Assembly (NCBI GenBank): GCA_009760855.2
Contig: WPIO01000043.1
Location: forward strand, 3,022,501 to 3,052,500
Reading direction: 5' to 3'
DNA length: 30,000 nucleotides
DNA from: Cristatella mucedo
Taxonomy: Eukaryota; Bryozoa; Phylactolaemata; Cristatellidae
A program made the position numbers and the translations under genes. Each line of letters begins with the position of its first letter. Position 1 is the stretch's first letter. The notes beneath the pieces are model-generated. The model did no database searches. It saw only the letters and a list, made by a program, of their open reading frames with translations, and was not told where the DNA came from. Below, in pieces: positions 22,570 to 30,000 of the stretch.

Positions 22570-22920
22570 GAGAAGAATAATATTTACAGATATAGCGCCC
22601 TCTGAGAACTCAATCTCCTTTCTAGGCACTCTACATTTGCTGCAAAGGAAGTACGACCAAATGGGCAGTGGTAGCATGCTAAATAAACGAGAATAACATG
22701 GTTAGGAGTGATATGCACATGGTCAGCATGCAAGTACGGTTAGGGCAGCATGCAGTTTCAGCACGCACAAGTACATGAAGGACGAATTGCAGGGACCCAA
22801 TAAGTGCTGTGATAAATATATGCAATTTTAGTTTTTTTTAATGTGGTCAAGTCAGGGGCTGTGATTACGCAAGTCGGAAGTAAGTTCCAGGCTTCGAGAG
22901 CATACGAACTAAATGTACGA
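22570..22920 (-). mobile_element. LINE 3' end, antisense
   Basis: The tail tatagcgccctctgagaact, then caatctcctttctaggcact, closely matches the one at 3642-3685. The match continues through block ccaataagtgctgtgataaa and the segment gtcaagtcaggggctgtga. On the minus strand, remnants of the ORF end (CSKCRVPRKEIEFSEGAIS) are readable. Confidence 0.7.
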
Positions 22921-23289
22921 AATGCTTTTTGACGAAATGAATTGGCGAAATACTCGCTCGCTTCTACGGTATTTTCCCAATTGCCATCGCTCTGCCATTC
23001 CCCCTATGTAGATACTGTCAGACAGCCACTGGCCACTCGAGTCACCGTCGTTCTTTTGGTCACTACCCACGCCCTTCATCTCTGGGTGTGTACTCGAATT
23101 TCGCGTTCGATCTGCCCTCCGCTCGTGCGTTCCACGCCAACTTCCGTTCGTCTTCTGTAGCAAAGTCCGTAACGTTGCGCAAGTGGATCCTTCCTTGACC
23201 GCGAAAGTTCGCCGAGACGCCGGGCTGTGTTTCGACAGTAAATATTGGCGCTGCATGAATGTAGTGCTATTAAGTCTCGGCGTGTGCTT

Positions 23290-23428
23290 TCACTCTGCGA
23301 GTGTTCGGAATGCTACCACAAACCATTCGATCGCGTTTCTTTGGCAGCAAATGTAAAGCGCGTAGAAAAATATCGAGCTCTCTGATGGCGCTTTATGAAG
23401 TGTGCTATCATTACTATTATTGTTATTA
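23290..23428 (+). mobile_element. LINE 3' tail fragment, sense orientation
   Basis: The sequence tttggcagcaaatgtaaagc, then tctctgatggcgctttatga and an ATTACTATTATTG tail, is the reverse complement of the tails above. Confidence 0.6.
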
Positions 23429-23914
23429 CTAATGAGAAACCAGTCGGGGTAGCGTCTTTAATTGTCGGGCAGTTTACCGATTTTAGCCAAGTTTCAGTCA
23501 AGGCGAGCAGGTCGGGACCATTTTCAGAAATAAGGTCGCTTATTAGTAGAGTTTATTGCACATTGAGCGTGGAATCCAAAGACGAGCGTTAAGTTGAACC
23601 GCCGTAGTTATAACAGGCATGATGACCACTAAGTTAGAGAGATGACGGTGACGCATGTGAGGGAGCGTGCTGAGCGGCTCGAGACAATGCTAGGAATACC
23701 AAACGAGCGGGCACTCAGCTAGCAGTTCCTGCTAAATGAGCTGCGTCTAAGCTGGTGCCCCCCTGCCACCGAGGCGGCTCAGGGGTTCTCTTCTTTTGCT
23801 AATTAATAATTCACGAATCTTAGCAACAACAGTAACATCTAGGAATTCTGTAGTCGTGAGCACTCCATTGATGCCGCTCTCTTATTCCTATTTTCTCCGT
23901 CCATTCGGTTACAG
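23429..23914 (+). other. End of intron 14, nothing recognised
   Basis: No exon or further repeat is recognised. It ends with the T-rich acceptor before E15. Confidence 0.4.
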
Positions 23915-24065
23915 TAAAGAATACAAGGAGCAAAAGCTGTTCCCCGTCCTTCAGAGCATCGCGCGACGCATAGGGCACAGCGACATGTATGACGGCGTGA
24001 CGCACGACGCCGAGCCCCTGGCCACGCCTCCGGGAGTTTCGGACGTCGAGATAAGAGCTGCTCAG
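23915..24065 (+). CDS. Exon E15
   Basis: After ttctccgtccattcggttacag, a T completes Ser with the AG of E14. Then KEYKEQKLFPVLQSIARRIG and HSDMYDGVTHDAEP lead to VSDVEIRAAQ at phase 0 before gtgagc. Both phases agree with the neighbours. Confidence 0.85.
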
Positions 24066-24411
24066 GTGAGCGATTTACTTGTATTACCTTCTTCCGAGAA
24101 ATGCTATACGACACCGCCCGAAGGGGAGCAAATTGCAGCTGAATTTCAGCTGATGCAAGCCTCGCTGTTCCACCGTTTACCCCGGCCAGCTGCATGCACT
24201 GTGCAACTGGGGTGCGGTGCAAATAAGCACCCGCGTAATTCGCCACTAGGCCAGTGGACATTAAGCACCCCTTTGTAACCTATAACTGGGTAGAATCACT
24301 CACCCTCAGTCCATTGCCAACCGCGCTCGAACGATATGCAGAGCAGAGCTACGAGATGCCCTGACCGGATGTTTGTGGGAGGACTCTGGGCAGCTCCCGA
24401 CACGCTAAAGA
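24066..24411 (+). other. Intron 15 first part, nothing recognised
   Basis: The exon frame stays open for about 210 nt past the donor, but the translation loses its helical, charged character. No repeat is recognised. Confidence 0.4.
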
Positions 24412-24478
24412 CGCGAGCCTCGCTATTGGCGCGAGCCTCGCAATTGGCTCGAGCCTCGCTATTGAGGAGCCTCGCTAT
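24412..24478 (+). repeat. Short tandem repeat, GCGAGCCTCGCTATTG-like units
   Basis: Four imperfect units of about 16-18 bp (gcgagcctcgctattggc, gcgagcctcgcaattggc, tcgagcctcgctattgag, then gagcctcgctatgg) stand head to tail. Confidence 0.8.
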
Positions 24479-24529
24479 GGAGTTTGCCAGTTTTATTTAT
24501 TTATATTTATATATATAATGTCTCTCTGT

Positions 24530-24673
<144 letters not shown>

Positions 24674-24938
24674 ATCAGCTTCAGTCGGATTCGGTACCAG
24701 GTGTGACCGGGCCATGCTGAAAACGTTGCTGAATACTTATGCACTTCAGTCTGTCGCCCCTTCGGAGTCCTAACCCAGTCCTTCTCCAAGAATCACCGTA
24801 ATAAGAGAGCTGCTAGGCCTGTGCGATTAGATTATGTTTGGCGGTACCGGCGAGGGAGAGGGGGAGGAGTGGTAGACGTCTGATACTTTTCATCCCAGCC
24901 CTGCGTGCTCCCATCAGCCAATTGATCATTTCGTGCAG

Positions 24939-25076
24939 CTGCTGAAGCTCGTGGAGAGTTTGGATGAGTTCATGATCGGCGAAACCATTAAGAAGCTGAC
25001 AAAAGATCTCAACCAGGCGTTTGCCGAGCGTGGCCGTGAGGAGGGCAGTCTGCCAACGGACCTCTGGAAGAAGCCC
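24939..25076 (+). CDS. Exon E16
   Basis: Forty-six codons at phase 0 on both sides: LLKLVESLDEFMIGETIKKL, then TKDLNQAFAERGREEG and DLWKKP before gtgagt. The acceptor is tcatttcgtgcag. The composition is strongly helical with Leu/Lys/Glu spacing. Confidence 0.85.
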
Positions 25077-25391
25077 GTGAGTACCGTGCCCTCGAGTGTG
25101 TTCCAGTGCTGCGCCCCATCGGCTGCTGGCTACAGCGTCGGCTCGCTAAGCTAAGCTCGATGTACTTCCCCGCCGAGGCTGACCGACCCGACCGGTGAGG
25201 GTGCAGCCACGCCTTCAGCCAAGGCCGCGACAAGGTGCAGCTGCGACCATCTGATGCTGGGCCCGGCTGTCGCTTAGCACGGTCGCTTCGGATGTGGCAG
25301 CAGACCTCGCGCCAGTTCTGGTAGGCTTCGAGACCCTGCATACGTGCTGCTCTTTTGGATCTAGAATTGGAGAGAGAATTTCACCATTCAG

Positions 25392-25543
25392 CGACCCGAC
25401 ATCGTCGAAAGATTTGCCGAAGAGCTGCATAGCAGCGCAAATGAGACCGGGGATGCAGTGGTCATCCCACGAACGCACCTGCAGCTCTGTCTTAGTCACT
25501 TGGCCACGGAGGTCATGACCAGAGAGAGGTTCGACTACGAAAA
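25392..25543 (+). CDS. Exon E17
   Basis: From the acceptor ttcaccattcag the frame reads RPDIVERFAEELHSSANETG, then VVIPRTHLQLCLSHLATEVM and RERFDYE plus AA before a consensus gtgagt. An in-frame stop at 25363-25365 rules out extension to the left beyond that point. Phase 0 at the start agrees with E16. Confidence 0.8.
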
Positions 25544-25664
25544 GTGAGTAGCACTGCACTTCTGCACATCACAGCATTAAGTCACAGAGCTAATACTGTG
25601 TTAGAATGCCTGAAGTGATCGGAGCTCAAGTGAACTCTGGTGCTCTGCTAATGGCTACTCATTC

Positions 25665-25868
25665 TCCATCTCACTCTGTCCCTTTCTCTCAATCTCTCAC
25701 TCTATCTTTCTCCATCTGTCACTCTATCTTTCTCCATCTCTCACTCTATCTTTCTCCATCTGTCACTCTATCTTTCTCCATCTCTCACTCTATCTTTCTC
25801 CATCTCTCACTCTATCTTTCTCCATCTCTCACTCTATCTTTCTCCATCTCTCTCTCCATCTTTCACAT
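25665..25868 (+). repeat. 22-bp minisatellite, seven exact-length copies
   Basis: Units beginning CACTCTATCTTTCTCCATCT start at 25698, 25720, 25742, 25764, 25786, 25808 and 25830, each 22 bp apart. The last bases are GT in units 1 and 3 and CT in the others. The flanks are CT-rich. Confidence 0.95.
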
Positions 25869-25934
25869 CTCTCATTTAGCTGACTTAACAGCCTCATTTG
25901 TATCAGTAGAAAAGCCTTATCGGCTCATCACTGC

Positions 25935-26035
25935 TTGCAGTAGGCAATAAACTCCATCGACAAACTGCACGATTCGAACCCACGACCTCGGTTGTGATGA
26001 GTGAGCACCTTATCTCTTGGGCTATTACAGCCAGT
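25935..26035 (-). mobile_element. tRNA-derived SINE head, family 2
   Basis: On the minus strand, agcccaagagataaggtgct (A-box-like) and gaggtcgtgggttcgaatcg (near-perfect B box) are correctly spaced. The same arrangement occurs at 9030 and 15285. No tRNA anticodon arm or acceptor stem was confirmed. Confidence 0.65.
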
Positions 26036-26049
26036 AGTAATATCTCTCC

Positions 26050-26050
<1 letters not shown>

Positions 26051-26112
<62 letters not shown>

Positions 26113-26165
26113 TCTCTCCTTCTCCTCCTTCCCTCCCTCTCTCCCTCTCTCCTTCTCACTCTCTT

Positions 26166-26201
<36 letters not shown>

Positions 26202-26221
26202 CGTCTCGCTGTCTCTCTCTC
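26051..26221 (+). repeat. (CT)n and CCTT-rich tract
   Basis: CT repeats at 26053-26107, interrupted CTCC/CTTC sequence, then CT repeats at about 26168-26198 and 26213-26220. A TATC-rich stretch follows up to the LTR at 26281. Confidence 0.9.
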
Positions 26222-26280
26222 ACAATATCTATCTATATATCTTGCTCACTCTTTGTCTATCTATGTATCTATCTATCTAC

Positions 26281-26610
26281 TGTTACGTTACTGTGTCTCC
26301 GGCTGCGGCAGCGCTGGAGAAATCTCACGGAGACACGAAGACACGAGCAGACGCACGTGAGCAGTGAATGAGACTCTCTTTATTCCTCCAGCGGGTACAT
26401 ATATAAGCTAGGGGCTGACTCATCACAGATAAGGGAGTGCATCCGTGGTGAGCCACCGCTGTGGGCCACAAGCCCACATCAAAGGCCGCACCGAGCCAAC
26501 CGCCCAAACACCCGCCCACATCAAAGGCTGCACCGAGCCAACTGCCCAACCACCCACCGAGAGCAGGGAACCGCACACCAGTGGCCGAGAAGCAACAGGG
26601 ACACACAACA
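26281..26610 (-). mobile_element. Probable solo LTR (330 bp)
   Basis: The segment begins TGTTACG and ends ACACAACA, so it has TGTT...AACA inverted ends. The flanks are CTAC at 26277-26280 and CTAC at 26611-26614, a 4-bp target duplication. On the minus strand there is a TATA box (about 26408-26397, gcttatatatgta) followed by AATAAA (26384-26379). Upstream, in the presumed U3, are two 42-bp direct repeats starting at 26473 and 26515. No internal retroviral-type genes adjoin it, hence solo LTR. It lies in intron 17. Confidence 0.6.
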
Positions 26611-26700
26611 CTACCTATCTCCATAGCATCGTGCCTTGAGTCGCAGGCCTTTTTCGGTCAGTCTACCCAGAATCCTCCCAGCTCTGGTCACTGCTTGCAG

Positions 26701-26864
26701 CTACAGCAGCTACTACGAGGGCCTGCTGAAGATGACCACTCAACTGCTGCATCAGCGCGAGCAGGATATGAAGCATGCACAGCAGGAGAACGCACGCCTG
26801 CAGAGCGACGTGGACGTCGAGGTGCAGTGCCGCCTAGCCGACAAGTGCCACGCCCTCGTGCTCG
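26701..26864 (+). CDS. Exon E18, coiled coil
   Basis: The acceptor ggtcactgcttgcag and donor gtaagc bound one base, 54 codons and one base. Sequence includes SSYYEGLLKMTTQLLHQREQ, then DMKHAQQENARLQSDVD and CRLADKCHALVL. Heptad-like Leu/Gln/Glu spacing indicates a coiled coil that continues into E19. Confidence 0.85.
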
Positions 26865-27089
26865 GTAAGCCGTTGCTGCAGCTCGCTAGCTGCTGCTGCT
26901 GCTGCCTTGCTCTCCACCGATGCCTCTGCTGCTGCAATGCCTGATCGTTCACCTCAGCTGCCATGGTGAGCGCATCTCTCTTGCCGTACTGCACCGGAAG
27001 TCGAAGCTGGCTCCTCTGGCCTCGAGCCATTAGGCATGGGAGCGCTGCTGCCTCCAGTGCACGCTGTTTGTACCCTTATTTGCTTGCAG

Positions 27090-27246
27090 AGGTGACGGCC
27101 CTGCGAGCAAAGGTGGCTGAGATGCGGGAGCTGAGTCTGACACAGGAGCGCGACGTGCGAGAACGTGTTCGAGAAGAGTACAACGACCTCGTGCAGAACC
27201 TGTTCCAGGCTGTGTACAGCCTTCGAGGCAAGCTGGACGAGCACAG
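27090..27246 (+). CDS. Exon E19, coiled coil
   Basis: Two bases form Glu with E18, then VTALRAKVAEMRELSLTQER, DVRERVREEYNDLVQNLFQ and AVYSLRGKLDEH plus AG before gtcaga. The acceptor (cccttatttgcttgcag) is strong. The charged heptads continue the coiled coil. This is the last exon I can place firmly. Confidence 0.85.
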
Positions 27247-27379
27247 GTCAGAGGGCAATGCTGCTGCATGCCACTCCACCTCTGCTGAGCCCCATTGCTC
27301 TGCCAGCAGCTGTATGCTGAAAGCAGCAGCCGGAGTAGAGGAACTGTCGATTGTCCGTGCTCTGCTGTTTCCAAAGCAG

Positions 27380-27422
27380 CGCAGAGTCGGTGGCTGCCAC
27401 TGTGGCACTAAACCTCTGCAAG
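27380..27422 (+). CDS. Candidate exon C1
   Basis: An acceptor (gctgtttccaaagcag) at the right phase for E19 gives AESVAATVALNLCK and ends at phase 0 before gtacaa. Without the donor, the frame runs on to a stop at 27567, so this could instead be the terminal exon. Support is phase and helical character only. Confidence 0.3.
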
Positions 27423-28068
27423 GTACAAACGTACGAAAAAGATTGGTTCTTGGCGAGCTCTTACCCTCCAGTGCCACGTACAAACCACACGCCTGCACTG
27501 CTCATTGAGCTGAGAACTGAAACTCAGACTGAAGCACAGGTAGAACTAAAACGAGACTACATTAAGTAGAATAACGGAGAGAGCGATTGTGGGGAGATAG
27601 AGCGATAGCAAGAGAGGAAACAGAGAAAATAATGTCTTCAGTTTCGTGGTCTGGGCAACCAGCCTGCATGCATGCAAGGTTTGTCATATGACAGTTATGA
27701 GCACATCCGAAAGCCGTGGCACTTAAACACCAGCCACCTTCTGCTAGCTCGGTCGCGAAGCTCGAACTTAGCGACCGGCAAAGATGAGCTCGAATAATTG
27801 TATGGCTCGGGCTGGTGTACAGGCATCGGGTCTTTCTCGGAGGGTAAGCAGCGAGAGATTTTCAGATGGATTCAGCTAGATTCTGCAGCCTCTAGCCGCT
27901 GCAGAATCTAGCTGCTCTCGAGCCCTTCGATGCTATTGGTTCGACCTGGCAATCACCAGTCCCTTCCGGAGCTACCTTCGAGAATGCGAAATCTAATTAA
28001 CTCCGGCAGCAGTGCTCTGAGCTGATACGAACAATTGGCTAATGCCAGCTTGTACTTCCTACCTCCCT

Positions 28069-28069
<1 letters not shown>
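27423..28069 (+). other. Downstream region, with a perfect inverted repeat
   Basis: No firm exon. A perfect 16-bp inverted repeat (arms 27873-27888 and 27899-27914) with a 10-nt loop lies here. Confidence 0.5.
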
Positions 28070-28070
<1 letters not shown>

Positions 28071-28103
<33 letters not shown>

Positions 28104-28150
28104 CTCCACTCTCTATCTAGCTCCCGTAGCCTTCCCGTCTCTCTCTCTCT

Positions 28151-28222
<72 letters not shown>
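28071..28222 (+). repeat. (CT)n microsatellite, two blocks
   Basis: CT repeats at 28071-28100 and again from about 28138 to 28222, separated by a unique stretch. Confidence 0.95.
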
Positions 28223-28224
<2 letters not shown>

Positions 28225-28586
28225 TCCTAAAACCTACCGTTGCCAGCTGTCATCGAGCCGAAGGGCCCTTTGGTTAAGCCGACCGCTTTCCTCACCGAGA
28301 ACTTTGGCCTGGCAGACTAAACGACGATACTCCTAAGGCCCCTGATTCTGGAGTGGACTTTGGCTGATTGAACCTTTAGATGCCTGAGCTGCCTCGGCTG
28401 CCACCGGTTTCTAATCGAGGGGAATTCCACCTCGAGGCAGTGCACTCGACAAACTTTGTAGGCCTTGTCCCCCTTGGCTGAGCCCCACTCCCGACTTCTG
28501 GAAGCGCGATCAGCCTAGATCTGGTCAAACCTGCAGTCAAGCTAACCCTCTCCTGGCCACCTAACCCTCACCTGTCTTTCTTGCAG
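28223..28586 (+). other. Region without recognised gene
   Basis: No coding block or repeat is recognised. It ends in a strong acceptor (cctgtctttcttgcag). Confidence 0.4.
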
Positions 28587-28724
28587 GCTAGTAAAGAACT
28601 AGCAGAGTCACTTGACCGGCCAGCTGCTTGCTTGTCCCGTGGCCAGGCAGTGTTGCTATTATTGTGCTCGGGCACTGCCCATCGAAAGCTGTTGATGTGG
28701 CCTGGTTCAGAGATCAATGGCCAC
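28587..28724 (+). CDS. Candidate exon C2
   Basis: A strong acceptor opens a phase-0 frame ASKELAESLDRPAACLSRGQ that can end at 28724 before gtaaag (phase 0). It would join C1 in frame. The first 12 residues look helical; the rest is not distinctive. The frame remains open to a TGA at 28794. Confidence 0.25.
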
Positions 28725-28926
28725 GTAAAGCCCGGCAAAGCACTAAAGCAGCCGGGCTGCTTATTCCCTGAAGCAAAGATAGTAGAGTCCAGCTGACTCA
28801 TTATATCCTGCCATGCTGCTGCTGTTACTGGTGAGCCCCATGCCATGTTTGTCAATTGTCATTCTCCCTCTCTCTCTCCCTCTCTCTCTTCTTTCTTTCT
28901 TTCTAATGTAATGTAAGGTACTGTAT

Positions 28927-28996
28927 CTTTGTCTTTAACTCCACAAAGACTATGTGGGTATTTTTGTCTTTAACTCCACAAAGACTATGTGGGTAT
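28927..28996 (+). repeat. 35-bp tandem duplication
   Basis: Two essentially identical 35-bp units (tttgtctttaactccacaaa, then gactatgtgggtatt) stand head to tail. Each contains a small inverted repeat GTCTTT...AAAGAC. Confidence 0.9.
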
Positions 28997-29105
28997 TATG
29001 CAGGAGAGTTGTATATAGTGCACTCACAGCTTCTGCCTCGTTCGGTAGGTATTCGGTAGCAAACAGACTTCATCTCGCACAACAAAGAAAAACTAGCAAG
29101 CATAG

Positions 29106-29109
<4 letters not shown>

Positions 29110-29164
<55 letters not shown>
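29110..29164 (+). repeat. (CT)n microsatellite
   Basis: A pure CT run followed by a T/C-rich stretch to about 29220. Confidence 0.95.
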
Positions 29165-29167
<3 letters not shown>

Positions 29168-29347
29168 CTTTTTCTTTCTCTCTTTTTCTTTTTCCACCCC
29201 TCTTCCTTACTCTCCCTCTTTGGTTCGTCTTAAACAGTGTTTACACGACGAGTCTTCTGTCCTGCATCGTTCTTTCCTCTAGTTGAAAGTTTTCAGTCAG
29301 TTTTCCTTTACCTCGTGTTTTCTTTTTCCTACTTACCCAACCCCCAG

Positions 29348-29404
29348 GATGATCGCTATAGAATTGCCTTTATTAGGGATATTGGAAATGGTCCTATGCA
29401 ATGA
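29348..29404 (+). CDS. Candidate terminal exon C3
   Basis: After a long pyrimidine-rich acceptor (ctacttacccaacccccag), a phase-0 frame reads DDRYRIAFIRDIGNGPMQ and stops at TGA (29402-29404). It is phase-compatible with C2. A frame one base on is also open for about 24 codons. Evidence is weak. Confidence 0.2.
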   Translation, partial: DDRYRIAFIRDIGNGPMQ

Positions 29405-30000
29405 ACCTTCTGGCAAATGTTAACCCGCCACGATTACACCTATCGCTCCATAAATAGGGACTCTCGTCGAACGATACGATGATTTTGTCGGTCGAGTCGT
29501 TCCCTGTGCATTTTAAACCAATGAAGAAGGTATGCCCTTGACGGTGCCAAGGATTGGTAATTTGTTCAGTCTTTGCCAACAAGTAGAATAATGTGCAGCT
29601 TCTGAGTCTTCGTTCAGCCTTGGACTGCCCCGATCTTGGCGACAAATGCAGCAAGCTTCGAAGCAGGACAGAAGCGAGACGGGGGCCGTTTAAGCTCGGC
29701 TTTAGCGTGCACTGGCGTCTGGTTCCTCCTCCTCCGAAAGCTGTGGCAGCAGCGACGCCCCTTTTGCCCCCTCCATCCACGGTGGCCACTAGCCATCGAG
29801 GGCTACGTCGATCTGCCTGGTCGATGTGCGATCGGCGGCGTAGGTACGATTGTATGCACGATCGGGCGCCGCAGTGTGGTAGCATTTTGAGCAGAGGGGG
29901 CTGGCTGGCTGGCTGGCCGAGAAATGCATCCTTCGCTTATGCCTGCCCGCCTGCGGCCTTGTGACGCAGCCACTCCGAGAGCCGCTGCTACTGCTTTTGC
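29405..30000. other. Window end, nothing firm
   Basis: Frames of 60 to 163 codons overlap on both strands at 29394-29964. They share the same GC-rich stretch, and none has recognisable motifs or splice support. Confidence 0.35.

Noticed and set aside
25698-25851. A CRISPR-like array of 22-bp repeats
   Set aside because: The units abut with no spacers, and the genome is eukaryotic; it is a minisatellite.
25606-25950. A 114-codon Ser/Leu-rich frame
   Set aside because: It is a translation of the 22-bp minisatellite and its CT flanks.
25935-26035. A functional tRNA gene
   Set aside because: The Pol III boxes are present, but a full cloverleaf was not confirmed, and similar heads recur at 9030 and 15285, which points to a SINE family.
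29394-29964. Overlapping 123- and 163-codon frames near the window end
   Set aside because: Both strands are open over the same GC-rich stretch, without motifs, good splice sites or phase agreement with the gene.

Overview
This window looks like an intron-rich animal nuclear genome. There are no operons or Shine-Dalgarno sites. Protein similarity comes in short blocks bounded by AG and GT splice sites. Non-coding DNA holds long dinucleotide tracts, degraded LINE fragments, tRNA-derived SINEs and one LTR. An aquatic invertebrate, perhaps a lophotrochozoan, is my guess from the repeat style; nothing in the sequence fixes the species.

One gene on the plus strand explains almost all the coding signal. 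I could chain nineteen exons between 222 and 27246 (E1 222-376, E2 1494-1570, E3 1730-1763, E4 2438-2531, E5 3166-3317, E6 6220-6382, E7 7296-7393, E8 9923-10129, E9 10721-11022, E10 12547-12725, E11 13699-13853, E12 16317-16406, E13 19305-19515, E14 21229-21365 or from 20905, E15 23915-24065, E16 24939-25076, E17 25392-25543, E18 26701-26864, E19 27090-27246). Reading phase matches at every junction, giving about 940 to 1045 residues of one protein. Its true start lies upstream of the window, and its end lies either in three weak candidate exons (27380-27422, 28587-28724, 29348-29404) or further on. The protein is mostly helical and ends in a coiled coil. It reminds me of the large, poorly characterised coiled-coil protein CCDC162 (C6orf183 region) of animals, but this is from memory and unverified, so no symbol is assigned.

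The introns hold the rest. Introns between 3318 and 9922 carry several LINE 3' ends sharing a TATAGCGC-type tail, a (GT)n tract, an AT-rich island and SINEs. Introns from 10130 to 21228 carry large (CT)n and (GA)n tracts, SINEs, a poly-G/poly-C pair and an antisense LINE remnant at about 17060-18800. Introns from 21366 to 26700 carry more LINE tails, a 22-bp minisatellite and a probable solo LTR (26281-26610). After 27246 there are (CT)n tracts, a perfect 16-bp inverted repeat and a 35-bp tandem duplication.

The most interesting observations are these: the SINE tails look homologous to the LINE tails, which suggests a SINE/LINE partnership; a possible alternative 108-codon poly-alanine segment before E14; competing splice donors in E9, one of which leads to a premature stop; and a solo LTR with 42-bp tandem repeats in its presumed U3.
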